A stretch of DNA of 64,000 nucleotides, taken from Heloderma charlesbogerti (lineage: Eukaryota; Chordata; Lepidosauria; Squamata; Helodermatidae). Location of the stretch: positions 310,001 to 374,000 of the forward strand of contig JANEZZ010001513.1 of assembly GCA_026122225.1 (NCBI GenBank). The letters are read 5' to 3'. Each line of letters opens with the position of its first letter. Within the stretch, counting starts at the first letter, position 1. Shown here in pieces: positions 43,931 through 56,599 of the stretch. Made by a program: the position numbers and the translations under genes. Under the pieces are notes generated by a model. That model was not told the origin of the DNA, searched no databases, and saw only the letters and a list, made by a program, of their open reading frames with translations.

Positions 43931-45489
43931 TCATCTCATTTTAGGCAGTTATTCTTATGATAGGAAATAGAAACAGAGCCACTAATGACAGCATTACTAA
44001 AACCATAACCTTACACTCTTAATTAAAAGCCATCTGAAATCTAAGGTTTGAAGGCCAGGGAAGGGGGTTCATCCTTGAAAACAACAGCTTTGCAACTCAA
44101 AGAAAATATTTGTAAGGCATCCCCCAAAGGCAAAAATAGAGACAAAGGAGAGTCAATGGTTTATCAAGGAGAAAGACTAGAAAATACGTTGTTCTTGGTA
44201 AATAGAGATACAATTTGTGGGTGTTCAACATTCTGAATAAGGGCATGGATTTCCAGAATTCACATTTTCAGATAGGTATTGCATGAATGAACATGGTTCT
44301 GATAGTTGAATTAGTAGGACTGGCATGTTGAGACAAGGCTCTACCATCCCACCTGAACAGTAATGGTAGCTCAAAACTCCTGTAACAGGAAATTCCTCTC
44401 AAATTAATACTTCCTGTGTCAGGGATTGTCTTCCACTACTGTCACTCTTAGGAGGGATATTTGAAAACACCTTTCAGATTGTACTACAATATCTTACTCT
44501 TCAACATCTTCCTGTACTCCTTATTGATACCATTATCCTTTCTCAGTTTGACCATCTCCAGACCAACACAGTGAAGATATCCTCTATTTCAGCCAGGAAA
44601 ACCAGCTGAAAACCCTGACTTCCCTTTTCTAGGATTAATGAATTTCAGTGCCTGCAACATGAAATCTAATCTGCTGTAACTCATCATATTCTCATAGTTT
44701 TCAAATGCTGGGTAATACCCTGAACAATAATGTGAGCTTTCAAAAACTTCCATCCCTTAGATATTGTCTCTTTCCTTTAAAGAGTTATTTGAAACTACCT
44801 CTTCCTTTCTTTCTTTCTTGGTGGTGGGTGGGTTTGAAACTATTCTGTCTTGGAGGCTGGACACATGGAAATGTATGTGGCTAGCTAAACACCTCTAGGT
44901 TATAAGAAACATACAATTAAACCCATGAATGATAATGAACAGATGCTTCCCTTTGCACAAATGATTTTTCTTACTGAACACAGGCTGGCTTGAAGATTTT
45001 ATCAATGTGAAGAGTTTACCATTAAATTGAGAAAAAAAATGCAACCTACCTTGACGTATCCCATCTGGTTATCTTTTCTTCTTGGCTTTTACCTTTTGTG
45101 AGCTGCTTGCTTATTCTGTTAAATGATTCCACCCCCACCCCCCAATCTGGCTAAAACATAAAGCAAAATGGACACGTGGCTTCTTTTCAGTCTTACAATA
45201 AACAACTAAGGAGTGATAGACAATATTCTCCAACCAGTTGAAATCACATGCTATTGTAACACTAGAACTACTCCTGGACTGATGACACATACGATTAATC
45301 TTAAACCATTTTCATGCCTTGCATATTTAATGAAAAGCTACTACTTACTAAGATGGCAATGTAGTGGCAATAGGTCAGAGTAATGAGTAACCTCTTTACC
45401 ATCTACTGCTACATGGTCTTTGATACTGTAACTATGAAACTTCTGTTTGTCTTAGAACTCTTACAGGAATAGAAACCCTATACCTTGAC
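43931..45489. other. Unassigned non-coding DNA
   Basis: AT-leaning sequence without recognisable gene or repeat. A TTTC run lies near 44805. Confidence 0.4.
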
Positions 45490-46075
45490 ATGACATAGAT
45501 TCCTGATTGGACTGGTGTACACTGGGGCAAAAAAATTCTAAATTTCACATCTCCGTGATGGGAACCAAACTGACTCTGACTACCCAGGAAAGATACATTG
45601 GACTTGTGGTGGATGGGCACTTCAATGAAAATGTTACTCTGTGTACAGCAGCAGTGCAAAAGGCAAATTCCATATTTGGAATTATTAGAGAAAGGATTGA
45701 AAACAAAACAGTGAGTATTGTAAATGCCTTTATATGAATTGATGGTGCAGCTATGTTTCGAATACTCTGTACAGTTCTGGGACCCATCTCACAAAGAGTA
45801 TCATAGAGCTGGAGAGTTGCAGAAAATAGCAATTAAAATGCTAATGGGGTCAAAGCACCTTCCCTATAAGGAAATACTATATATTTGGGAACTTTTTAGT
45901 TCAGAAAAGACAATGATGGAGCAGGGGATGACAGAGGTTTATTCAATTATGCATGGTACAGGGAAAGTGGAAAGAGATAAATCCCCTCTCTCTTACAATA
46001 TTAAAACTTGGGGTCAAGCAGTGAAATTGATTGGCTGTAGATCCAGGAAAAGCAAAAAGGTAATACTACTTCACA
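45490..46075 (+). pseudogene. CR1-like LINE fragment
   Basis: Plus-strand frames show YIGLVVDGHFNENVTLCTAA, NSIFGIIRERIENKTVSIVN, then CFEYSVQFWDPSHKEYHRAG, ELQKIAIKMLMGSKHLPYKE and VYSIMHGTGKVERDKSPLSY. This matches the CR1-clade region after the RT core, and the 7675-8350 fragment most closely (IMHG/IMHC, KTWG). The frame breaks near 45737. Confidence 0.75.
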
Positions 46076-46089
46076 ACATGCATAATTCT

Positions 46090-46820
46090 GGCCCAGTTTT
46101 ATTGGATGAATTTCAGTTGTTGAAGCCTGGAGCTATGGGCAAAGTTTTGGGATGAGTGCAACCTACCAGCTGTATACTTGACCTTTGCCCATCTAGGTTC
46201 AGAACATCTAATAGAACTGGATTGACCATCTAGGTCCAGAAGGTATTAAGCAATGCCTTGCAAAGTGGATCAGTCCCGGGTACCCTGAAGAAGGTGGTGT
46301 GAGACCACTCCTGAATAAGCCCTCTGGAAGATTATACCTGGAAGAGTGCAATACTATTATCCAATCATTAATATTCCATTCCAAGGCAAAATGCTTAATC
46401 AGGCGGTTGCTATGCAACTTCAGGATTTCTTGGATGTAACTAATCATCTGTATCTCTTTGAGTTGGGCATTAGACCTGGTTTTGGCACTGAAACTCCTCT
46501 CATTCTCCTGGATCTGTTAGTGGCCTACCGACCACAGTATCCTTTTCAATAGGCTGCCTGAGTTGGGAACGGCAGGCACTATTGTGCAGTCATAAAGTTC
46601 CTACTTCACCAGCCAATTCCAGAACATGGTGCTCAACTCTGAAATATGATTGATTTCATGCTGGGTTTTTTAATCGTTTTTGTGTGTGTGTGGGGGGGGG
46701 GTTCTGTCGTGATATTGTGTTTTAGGTTTTATATGGATGGTTTTTTAAAATATATTTTTGCCACCCTGTATTTTTTTCATGTGAAGAACAGGGTATAAAT
46801 GTATTAATAAAATAAATAAC
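46090..46820 (+). pseudogene. L2-like LINE fragment, degraded
   Basis: The plus strand shows FQLLKPGAMGKVL, then PIINIPFQGKMLNQAVAMQL, QDFLDVTNHLYLFELGIRPG and FGTETPLILLDLL, homologous to the N-terminal RT part of the 35-kb copy. A 3' tail with GCCACCCTGTATTTTTTTC and GGGTATAAATGTATTAATAA follows. Confidence 0.7.
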
Positions 46821-47095
46821 ATGGAATATGCTGCCACAAGGGTTAGATTAATTTTTTTTTTAAACAGAAGAGACAGATTCTTATATGATAGGCCAATCAG
46901 TGGCTGTTAGCCATAATAACTAAATGGGAAACCTTCATATACATAAGCTGTTTAGCTCTACTGGGAACAATCAATCCCTTCATGGCCTGCTTGTGGGCTT
47001 CCTAGAGACATCCGACCTGCTACTGTGGAAGCAGGTTGCTAACCCAGATGGGCCCTTGTTCTGATCTAACTGCGCTCTTGAAATGCCCTTACGGT
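46821..47095 (+). repeat. CR1-like LINE 3' region
   Basis: GGAATATGCTGCCACAAGGG, GGCCTGCTTGTGGGCTTCC and CCCAGATGGGCCCTTGTTC follow the 3' order of the 31964 copy. Confidence 0.6.
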
Positions 47096-47269
47096 GACCA
47101 CTTTGTCTATGTTCAACCACCATTACCCTCTTTTGAACATTGTACATTCTTGTAGCCCTCTTCCCAAAGTAATCTTTTTCTAATGGTCCAAAGTAGTTCC
47201 CACTGTTCCCCCCATTAGAGGTGAATTGCAACCATCTTTCAGAAGATCTCACTTACCTGTACTGAATTA

Positions 47270-50200
47270 CTTCCAGCTACGGCTTACAGCTATGCTGTGC
47301 AGGGTCACCCAAGATGGACAGGTCATGGCAGAGAGTTCTGACAAAATGTGGTCCACTGGAGAAGGAAATGGCAACCCACTCCAGTATTCTTGCCAACAAA
47401 ACCCCATGGAACGTATCACAAGGCTAAAAGATAAGACGCCAGAAGATGAGCGTTGGAAGGTGTCCAATATACTACTGGGGAAGAGCAGAGGGTATTTCCA
47501 AGTAGCGCCAGAAAGAGCAAAGCGGCTGGGCCAAAGCCGAAAAGACACTTAGCTGTGGATGTGTCTGGGGGTGAAAAGAAAATCCGATGCTGTGAGAAGA
47601 ATATTGTTTAGGAACCTGGAATGTAAGGTCAATGAATCAAGGTAAGCTGGAGGTGGTCAAACATGAGATGGCAAGATTGAACACTGACATCTTGGGAATC
47701 AGCGAACTAAAATGGACAGGCATGGGCGAATTTAATTCAGGTGACCATCATATCTACTACTGTGGGCAAGAATCCCTTAGAAGAAATGGAGTAGCACTCA
47801 TAGTCAACAAAAGGGTGGGAAAAGCAGTACTGGGGTACAATCTCAAAATCGATGGAATGATCTCAGTATGAATCCAAAGCAAACCATTCAACATCACAGT
47901 AATTCAAGTTATGCCCCAACCACTGAGGCCGAAGAAGCTGAGGTTGATTGTTTCTATGAAGACCTACAACACCTTCTGGAACTAACACCAAAAAAAGATG
48001 TCCTTTTCATCATAGGGGATTGGAATGCTAAAGTAAGAAGTCAAGAAATCACCGGGATAACAGGCAAGCATGGCCTTGGTGTACAAAATGAAGCAGGATA
48101 AACGCTAATAGAGTTTTGCCAAGAGAACACGCTGATCATAGCAAACACTCTTTTCCAACAGCACAGGAGGTGACTCTACACATGGACATCACCAGATGGT
48201 CAATATCAAAATCAGATTGATTATGTCCTTTGCAGCCAAAGATGGAGAAGCTCTATACAGTCAGTAAAAACAAGACCTGGAGCTGACTGTGGCTCAGATC
48301 ATGAGCTTCTTGTTGCAAAATTTTGGCTTCAATTGAAGAACATAGGGAAAACCACTAAACCATTCAGGTATGACCTAAATCATATCCCTTATGAATATAC
48401 AGTAGAGGTGAGGAATAGATTTAAGGGATTAGACCTGATAGACAGAGTGCCTGAGGAACTATGGACGGAGGTCCGTGACATTGTTCAGGAGGCAGCAACT
48501 CAATCCATCCCAAAGAAAAAGAAATGCAAGGAAGCAAAGTGGCTGTCTGATGAGGCTTTACAAGTAGCTGAGGAAAGAAGGGAAGTGAAAAGCAAGGGAG
48601 AAAGGGGAAGATATATCCAACTGAATGCAGAGTTCCAGAGAGTAGCAAGGAGAGACAAGAAGGCCTTCTTAAATGAACGATGCAAAGAAATCGAGGAAAA
48701 CAAGAGAATGGGAAAGACTAGAGATCTTTTCAAGAAAATCGGAGATCTTAAGGGAACGTTTTGTGCAAAGACGGGCTTGATAAAGGACAAAGAAGGCAGG
48801 GACCTAACAGAAGCAGATGAGATTAAGAAGAGGTGGAAAGAATACACAGAAGAACTATACAGGAAAGATCTGACTGTCCCTGATAGCCATGATAGTGCAG
48901 TCACTGAACTTCAGCCGCACATCCTCGAGAGTGAAGTCAAGTGGGCCTTAGGAAGCATTACCAACAACAAAGCTAGTGGAGATGACAGTATTCCAGCTGA
49001 GCTATTTAATATCCTAAAAGATGATGCTGTTAAAGTGCTGCACTCAATATGCCATCAAATTTGGAACAATCAGCGGTGGCCATGAGTCTGGAAAAGGTCA
49101 GTTTACATTCCAATTCCAAAGAAGGGCAATGCAAAAGTGTGTTCAAACTACCATACAATTGTGCTCATTTCACATGCCAGCAAGGTTATGCTCAAAATCC
49201 TACAAGCTAGGCTTCAGCAGTATGTGAACTGAGAGCTACCGGACGTACAAGCTGGGTTTCGAAGAGGCAGAGGAGCTAGAGATCAAATCGCCAACATTCG
49301 CTGGATCATGGAAAAAGCCAGAGAATTCCAGAAAAACATCTATTTCTGCTTCATTGACTACTCTAAAGCCTTTGTGTGGATTACAACAAACTGTGGCAAA
49401 TTCATGAAGAGATGGGAGTACCAGACCACCTTACCTGTCTCCTGAGAAACCTGTACGAGGGTCAAGAATCAACAATAAGAACCAGATTATTATTGAACCA
49501 TGGAACAACCGAATGGTTCAAAATTGGGAAAGGAATACGACAAGGCTGTATATTGTTGCCCTGCTTATTTAACTTATATGCAGAGTACATCATGAGAAAC
49601 ATCCAGCTTGGATGAATCACAGATCAGAATTAAGATTGCCGGGAGAATTATCAACAGCCTCAGATACGCAGACGATACCACCCTAATGGCACAAAGCGAA
49701 GAGGATCTAAAGAGTCTCTTGTTGAGGGTGAAAGTGGAGAGTGCAAAAGCTGGTTTGAAACTCAACATTAAAAAAACTAAGATCATGGCATCTGGCCCCA
49801 TCACTTCCTGGCATATAGAAGGGGAAGAAATGGAAGCAGTGACAGATTGTATTTTCTTGGGCTCCAAGATCACCGCAGACAGGGACTGTAGCCATGAAAT
49901 TAAAAGATGCTTGCTCCTTGGGAGGAAAGCTATGGCAAACCTAGACAGCATAGTAAAAAGCAGAGATATCACCTTGCCAACAAAGGTCCGTATAATCAAA
50001 GCTATGGTTTTCCCAGTAGTAATGTAGGGCTGTGAGACCTGGAGTATAAGGAAGGCTGAACGCCATAGAATTGATGCTTTCGAACTGTGGTGCTGGAGAA
50101 GACTCTTACAAGTGCCCTGGACTGTAAGGAGGTCAAATCAGTCAATCCTAAAGGAAATCAACCCTGAGTGCTCATTGGAAGGACAGATACTGAAGCTGAA

Positions 50201-50445
50201 GCTCAAATATTTTGGCCACCTAACGCGAAGAGAAAACTCCCTGGAAAAGACCCTGATGCTGGGAAAGATTGAAGGCAAAAGGAGAAGGGGACAGCAGAGG
50301 ATGAGATGGCTAGATAGCATCACCGATGCAATGAATATGAACTTGAGCACACTGTGGGAGAAAGCAGAGGACAGGAAGGCCTGGCGTGCTATGGTCCATG
50401 GGGTCATGAAGAGTCGGATATGACTTAACGACTGAACAACAACAA
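47270..50445 (+). mobile_element. Near-complete BovB LINE (RTE clade)
   Basis: The 5' region has GAGAAGGAAATGGCAACCCA, a hallmark stretch of BovB 5' sequence. ORF2 follows from ~47600, and the 3' end reads GGTCCATGGGGTCATGAAGA then GACTGAACAACAACAACA, the typical BovB terminus. The length, ~3.2 kb, is close to full length for the family. ORF1 is not evident. BovB is known from squamates, ruminants and other hosts with repeated horizontal transfer. A 3'-end piece of a second copy lies at 51299-51402. Confidence 0.92.
47600..50423 (+). pseudogene. BovB ORF2 (endonuclease and reverse transcriptase), inactivated
   Basis: The endonuclease part includes LNTDILGISELKWTGMGEF, FIIGDWNAKVRSQEITG (the GDWNA motif) and further on IDYVLCSQRW then SDHELLVAKF. 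A linker with KEAKWLSDEAL follows. The RT core shows SGDDSIPAELF, GVPDHLTCLLRNLYEGQ, KGIRQGCILLPCLFNLYAEY and SLRYADDTTLMA, the YADD catalytic motif (~49660). The C-terminus has GCETWSIRKAERHRIDAFEL, LKYFGHLTRRENSLEKTLML and MVHGVMKSRI at the stop. Stops or frameshifts occur near 47869, 48101, 49085, 49230, 49375, 49612 and 50025, so no full protein is made. All domains remain recognisable in order, so decay is moderate. Confidence 0.9.
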
Positions 50446-50984
50446 CACCTTGAACAAGTGAAAGTGCCATTCTGCTTGTACAAGGCATCTTGAATCCAAG
50501 CCTATAAACCCAGCTTTGGTTAGCCATACAAAGAGCGTCCCATTAATGAGATCATTCATGGAAATTAGGTTTCAGCAATTAAGACCAATAAAATACTTGG
50601 TAAGTCAATATTCAGAGTTCCAGTTGGCTATGTGTAAAGACTTCGGTCAATTTGGTCATTCAAAGTATTAATGACACTAACTAATTTGCTACAAAGCAAG
50701 GTTGGGTAACGTCCAGGGGTTGGGGGAGCCACATTGCCCCCCTGGATCCTTGTGGGGGCCACACCACTGCCCCTGCTTACCCTGCTACTGTAATGCCAAA
50801 GTTTCGTGGTGCAGCGGAAGGGGGAAAAAACACCCCTTTTAAAAGGAGAACTGGTGGTTTGCCACCAAATTTCAGTGGCCCAACAGCAAAAAAGAGGTAT
50901 TTTGCTTTATGAGAGAGATTGCAGACTGTTCAACTACCCAATTTGTCACCTACAAAAATGTACATCAGCACATCACACAGTGAC

Positions 50985-51277
50985 CTGGTTCACATGTCAC
51001 AGCGAATTCTTTGTTGAACCCAAGAATTGTGGGGTCAGGGTGCGTGAGTCATGCGCTCATCATTTCCACTTGCAGTTAACATGGGCAATTGTTGGCTTAA
51101 CTCTGGGTTGTTTAACCCATAAACTGGTTTCTTGAGTAGTACATCACAAAACAACCCAGGAATGGGGACATTCCTGGGCTGTTAATTAAAAAATGGAAAC
51201 AACAAGTGCACGGCTCGCATCCTTGCAATCCCTGGGTTAAACAACCCAAGAATTGCTGCCATGATGTGAAAACCAGA
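50985..51277. repeat. MITE, relative of 20096-20428
   Basis: The ends CTGGTTCACATGTCAC and, on the minus strand, CTGGTTTTCACATCATGG are inverted repeats. GGGTTGTTTAACCCATAAAC and GGGTTAAACAACCCAAGAAT are internal inverted blocks. Confidence 0.6.
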
Positions 51278-51298
51278 TCAATGATGCGTATGTTGTGC

Positions 51299-51402
51299 TT
51301 GTTGTTGTTCAGTCGTTAAGTCGTGCCCGACTCTTCGTGACCCCATGGACCATAGCACGCCAGGCCTTCCTGTCCTCCGCTCTCTCCTGGAGTGTGCTCA
51401 GG
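51299..51402 (-). repeat. BovB LINE 3' end, truncated copy
   Basis: The minus strand ends CATGGGGTCACGAAGAGTCG then GGCACGACTTAACGACTGAA with a CAACAACAA tail, matching the 3' end of the 47-kb copy. Only ~105 bp remain, so it could equally be the tail of a BovB-mobilised SINE. Confidence 0.85.
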
Positions 51403-51599
51403 TGTATGTTGTGCAGGTGAACATAAAATACTGAATATCAGAATAGCCAATTACTGATCACAGTTACTAACTATTTTGTATTTCATTTGTAGAACTGCTC
51501 ATGCTTCCAACCTTTGGAAATTCCATGAGTAAAAGGGGGGGAGCTCACTGTCTTGATTCGTCAGCCAGCTGTTCATATTGCACAGCAATTAATCTTGCA

Positions 51600-51620
51600 T
51601 GCACACACACACACACACAG
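51600..51620. repeat. (AC)n microsatellite
   Basis: About ten AC units. Confidence 0.9.
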
Positions 51621-52321
51621 CTTTAAGAGTGCCAGTTTTAGCTCTCGCAGGAGGCCCAAGTGGAACCTCTTCCCATCTCTCTCTCAGTGTTGGCCTTGGA
51701 GCTGAGACAGTGTGCCATGCAGTTCCACAGAAATTAGTGTTTTCTCATGCATTGTAGAAATAAAGAAACCTCCTGTGAAGGTACCTGCATCTGTGCATTG
51801 CCTGTAGAGTGGATGGGCCACTACAGGCGTGAATGGAGTCATGGAAAAACTGAGGGTTTCAGCTGTGGGTGGAAAGACATTTTCTGGATGTTCTACCCAA
51901 TGAGAAACAACAGAGGGGTAGATCTGGTATACAAATTTCTCAGAGGCTTAGTCTACGTATCTTGGTAGACCTGGTGCCCAAGCCTTTTCACTGTTCAGTC
52001 ACCAGACCTACCAGGAATGGTAGACCTGTTCTCCAATGCTATAGGGGATTTTTAAAAATGTGCAACCATACACAAAATGTGCAGTAAAAAGAAAAATATG
52101 CAATTCCAATAGAACTTTGTTGTAGTTCAAAATTCAAGCCATGCAAAAGTTGTATTATTAGCGGATGTAAAAAAGTGGCTGATAACAATGTGAATAAAGT
52201 GAGTTGCCCAGGCTCCTTTAGAACCCTAAAACCTGATCAAGCATACTCATTCTCTTTCCAAAAGGAGGAAGGAGAATGCTAAAGACACTCCGCACAGACT
52301 CCACTGCTACTCTGTAGAGCT

Positions 52322-52434
52322 GTCTTCCCCAACCTGGTGCCCTTCAGATGTTTTGGACTTCATGGCCAATGGTCCAGAATGCTGGGGTTGTAGTCCAAAA
52401 CATCTGGAGGGCACCAGTTGGGGAAGACTTCTAG
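52322..52434. repeat. hAT-like MITE
   Basis: TCTTCCCCAACCTGGTGCCC and TTCAGATGTTTTGGACT at the left pair with AGTCCAAAACATCTGGAGGG and CACCAGTTGGGGAAGA at the right. Confidence 0.8.
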
Positions 52435-52439
52435 AGTGT

Positions 52440-53910
52440 TCACCAATGTTTCCAAGATGACGGAAATCATTCTAGGCTTAGTCATGTGAAGTTGTCAATG
52501 TTACGATAAGGCCAGTGTTGCCATAAAATATACATTATGATACTCTTAAGATAGCTGTACTGTGTTTGTGCATCTGGGTTTTTTTTCCCCTCTTGTTCCT
52601 GTGTATTTTTTTTTAATCTCTCACTCCAAATAAAGTTTTGTTGAAATTCATGATGCTTCTTGAATAAAACACTCTTCTGCATTAGTGCTGTTCAGTTCTT
52701 CTACTATTCTGTATAGGCTTCTAAATGTCATGGAATGTGACACTAAGCAACAAAGAGCACACACAAGGAAAGTGCATAGGGGTGTTGTAGCAGTGCATGC
52801 TATGCGCACGAATTACAACCACAAACTGCTGTGAAGCTTCCCTGCACCCCCCCTGGAAAAATTTCAGCAGATGTCCATGGATTCTGAACAATGAAAATAG
52901 TGAGCAGACTTTGGAAGGTAAGGTGGCAGCCACCCCTTCAGTTTCAAAGGCTGGTGCCTTCATGCTACACTCCCTATTAGTCTGCTAAGGGAGTGAGTCC
53001 TGAGGTCTCCTAGCAACTGCAAGGCTACTGAGTTCAGAGGGAAAAAGCAGTCAGATGATGGCAATTCGGGCAACTCTAAAGGTCTGGGGCACAGCTCAGA
53101 AGATCTGAGGCCCATGCTCAGGTTGCCTATCATTACACTGCCCATGCCCTGACGTATTTTCGGATAATGAATGCTGTAATTTGGCCTCTTGTAGAGACAT
53201 AAAACCAATCAATTTTGGCTTTAAATGCTACCTACACTGTGTTTTCTGCAAACATTCATTCAGTAATATGGAGGATTGTGCCATTTCCAGGCCATTGAAA
53301 TCTTGGCAGGTGTTAACAGATACCAGATCCAAAACTAGTCCAGGTGCACAGAATCAGTCAGAGACCTGAACGGTATAATACACCTGGGACAAAACTGGTG
53401 TAACCCTTTGGAATATGTAACCCATGGGGATATATCTAGAGTTCGATCCCTTTTTGACCCTGAAGGGCTACAGGAGGAAGGAAAATTCTGAGGAGAAAAA
53501 GGGAGACCAAGATAGTGGAGAAAGGTCCTGAGGAATCCTTACTTAGCTTCACCCTCTGGTCAAATACAAACTCATGGAAATGTCATTCTTCCCCTAAAAA
53601 GTTCACCAGTTAGTACTGCGAGATCCAGCAATATTCATAGGGAGGTCTCCCTGATGTCAAGAACTTTGGCATACCAGATATCCGGTGTGTTGCGTGTGTC
53701 TCCTGCGGAGAAGAGGCAACAAGTAGTCCCCTAGAAGCCTAGTGTGACCATCGGTGTGGCACACACTGCTTCCCTCCCCTCTCTCCAGCTATTTGAAGAA
53801 AGGAGGGACACAGGAGTTCTCCTTCCACAGCTCATTTTGGAGGTGGGATGGTATTGCCTTCAGATCCTCCCAAACTGTAGATAATGCCCTAGTATGAATT
53901 AAAACACGGA
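52440..53910. other. Unassigned non-coding DNA
   Basis: No supported gene or named repeat. Confidence 0.4.
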
Positions 53911-53911
53911 A

Positions 53912-54132
53912 AGCCAGTGTGGTATGTGGTGCATAAAATGATGGATGTGGATGAGGAATCCTTGCTCCATCTATGAAACTCACTGGGTGGCCTTGGCTAG
54001 GTCACTAGCTGTTGACCTCATGGACTTGGAAGAACTTGTCATGAAGGTCAAATGGAACAGCACCCATGAATGCCCTCCTCTTCCCCAGGTAACTTGGGCA
54101 AAGGGCAGGGTACACCTTTAATAAATAAATAG
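53912..54132 (+). repeat. tRNA-derived SINE, diverged
   Basis: AAGCCAGTGTGGTATGTGG, ACTCACTGGGTGGCCTTGG and TAATAAATAAATAG at the end mark the 23606 family. Confidence 0.65.
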
Positions 54133-54654
54133 GACAGAAAGATGGATGTGGGGATAAAAGTAGCTAATAATTTAGTCCAAAAGGAGAGACAAAAGCAACA
54201 ACTAGAAACCACTTTTAATACATATATGCATCTCATGACATTAAAAGCACCCCTGAAACATGCTCATCTTCACTATGAAAGAAGAAGAAAAGGCTGTTTA
54301 AAATTAATGGCTAGATCTGCTTAAATTCAAACTACAAACCGTCTGATAGAATAAATATATACATGACAGTGCCACCTCCCTTTGGAAAAACTTCCTCCAA
54401 ATGGAGATTTTCCCTGCATTTCAGAATTCAGTGTGTTCTCAACAGTGACTCCGTCAATACCTATTTGGGCAGGGGGGGTGGGGGCAGTCATTGCTCTAGT
54501 TGTTATTATAGTTGCCATTAAAAAGCCATTTAAAGTTAGCTGAAGACAGTCATCCTGGGGAAAGACCAAAAGTGCCTCCCCCGTACATAGGAATGGGAAT
54601 ACCAAACAGTCATAACATTAAGCTTCATTAAAAAAGCTTATAGGCAAGGGCTTT

Positions 54655-54905
54655 GTGGGCTTTTCTATACCAGTCATTTATTATGTGCTCGTCATTCCCT
54701 ACTCACAGTTGTTTATGTGTTCTTTAGACGATGACGTGACCCTCCAGTTTCTCTTCTGTAGCTAAAGAGCACCTTCAGTAAGTTTTTTAGAGCAGGGAAA
54801 ACGTTACATTTAATTGTTAAAGTGAAAGAAACCAATTCTTTTCTCTTCTGGATTTGTGCTATTCTGCTATACCACAGTGCCACCTAGAGGTTATGTACTG
54901 GAAAA
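54655..54905 (+). repeat. Unnamed DNA-transposon-like family, copy F
   Basis: GGGCTTTTCTATACCAGTC, ATTTATTATGTGCTCGTC, CTACTCACAGTTGTTTATG, TTCTTTAGACGATGACGTG and ATTCTGCTATACCACAGTG parallel copy A at 26211. Confidence 0.65.
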
Positions 54906-55255
54906 GCACAAAAGGAAACACTCCTTGCGTAGCACTCGGATCTCAGTTCTGTGACAAAACCAAATGTAGATACAGCAGTTTAAGAGCCTCACGTAGAAAA
55001 AACTCTATGTTTCATAATAGAGGTAAAAGGCAAGAGTAGACTTCCATTTCACAAACGTAAACCTGATGCTTCACTGTAGTGGACCAGATTTTATTTTAGT
55101 TTCATGTCTACAGGGAGCAATTACAAATGCATATCTCAAATACTCATGAATCAAATATGAACATAATTCAGGCAGAATACAAGAAATGTATTCTAAGCGT
55201 GACCTAATAAGGCAACAAACCTGCCGTGCGAACTCCACGTCTCATTGGCTTATCT

Positions 55256-55709
55256 TCTAAGGCACGTAGGGTGCAGTCCTCTGGATGCTATACAGTAGCT
55301 AGACAGCCATAGGATTGGTCGGTTTCTGGGAACTAACCTCGGAGCCTGCTTTCCAAGGTCAGTTCCCAGAGAACTGCCTCCCCACCCCCTCCCCTGCCAC
55401 CTTGTAGGTGGTGTGGATTGTCCCCGCGCTCGTAAGAGCAGTGCGGTGTGGGGCAAAAGGGGGTGTCCCTGGGGGCGTGGAGTGCAGAAGTGCCGGTACG
55501 ACACTTCCCATGTGATGTCCAGCCTCCCCACCCTGTGGTCTGATGACCCGCAGCTAGACAGCCAAAATCAGCCGTCTAGCTGCGAACATAGGGTGGCTGG
55601 AGTGCGGAGGAGACGATCCCCTCTGCGCTCCTGCTGCCATGCATTGGATATGTGGTCGCCTCCGAGTTCAGAGGCGGCCGCCTATCCCCATAGGATTGCT
55701 CCCTTAGTC
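55256..55709 (+). repeat. GC-rich MITE, copy 3 (most complete)
   Basis: The left end CTAAGGCACGTAGGGTGCAG and the minus-strand right end CTAAGGGAGCAATCCTATGG are related. The central stem is AGCTAGACAGCC/GCCGTCTAGCT. GAGTTCAGAGGCGGCCGCC near the right end is shared with copy 2. Confidence 0.7.
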
Positions 55710-56426
55710 TGCTTGCATATTCAGATCAAGTTCCTGGGTTTTCTTAAGAAAGCAAGCTTCTGCATTTGAACTGAAACATCCATTGGTCTTGATAGGATTA
55801 TGACTTCGTAGTGACCTTTGAGATCAAATGAGATGTAGCGACCTCTCAGATTGGAACCCCTCACTTTCTTGCCCGCATACATTTACTGTTAATGGAGTAA
55901 ATATACTCTCTCGTTTTGAAATTTAACACAGTCTAAGCACACTGAAATCAAGATATCACTAAACTGGTGTAAATTACAGTGTAAATTAGCAATTACTTAG
56001 GAGCTGCATAATTTATGTTGATCAGTTTTCAAATATATCCTTTTTTCATAATAGAAAATGAAGCATAACTAATATGAAGACAATCCACATGGTTGAACGT
56101 AAGTGATATTGATAGCAATAATAATGTAAAGCAGCAGGAAACTGCCTTGGTGCATATCTATTATATTTCTCCATGCAATGTTTTAGTAACTAAAGTTTAG
56201 GTTATTCCAACTAAGTGTTGTACGATTTGTTTAGCATCAGTTCCATACTCTTCATACACCTTCATAAATAAAGAACTACAATGAGGGCGGGCACACCATT
56301 ATGCAGGGTGAAGTGATTCCCTGTCTTGCAATAAATGTGGGGTACAAATAAAGGGCAGCAAGTATCAGTTGCATGTGTATGGAGATGCCATTTTGATTTA
56401 CTGACTGACAGTGCAATACCGTACAT
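55710..56426. other. Unassigned non-coding DNA
   Basis: AT-rich, no supported gene. Confidence 0.4.
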
Positions 56427-56526
56427 CAGGCGTCCCTAACCTGGTGTCCCCCAGATGGGTTAGAGTGCAACTTCCATTATCCCCAGCCAGCATGGCCATT
56501 GGAGTGTACCAGGTTGGGGAAGGCAG
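56427..56526. repeat. hAT-like MITE
   Basis: CAGGCGTCCCTAACCTGGTG and TTATCCCCAGCCAGCATGG, ending TACCAGGTTGGGGAAGGC. Confidence 0.7.
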
Positions 56527-56540
56527 TAGCTTGCTTGAAA

Positions 56541-56597
56541 ATAATCCGAACTGAGTTCAGTAGGATGGAAGGTAAGTGTGTATAGGATTGCAGACTT
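56541..56597. repeat. Short palindromic element, right half
   Basis: ACTGAGTTCAGTAGGATGG and GTGTATAGGATTGCAGAC. Confidence 0.5.
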
Positions 56598-56599
56598 GG

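Noticed and set aside
47226..47552. A 108-codon plus-strand frame at the start of the BovB copy as an ORF1.
   Set aside because: It has no recognisable domain and includes the BovB 5' hallmark text, so I treat it as leader sequence.
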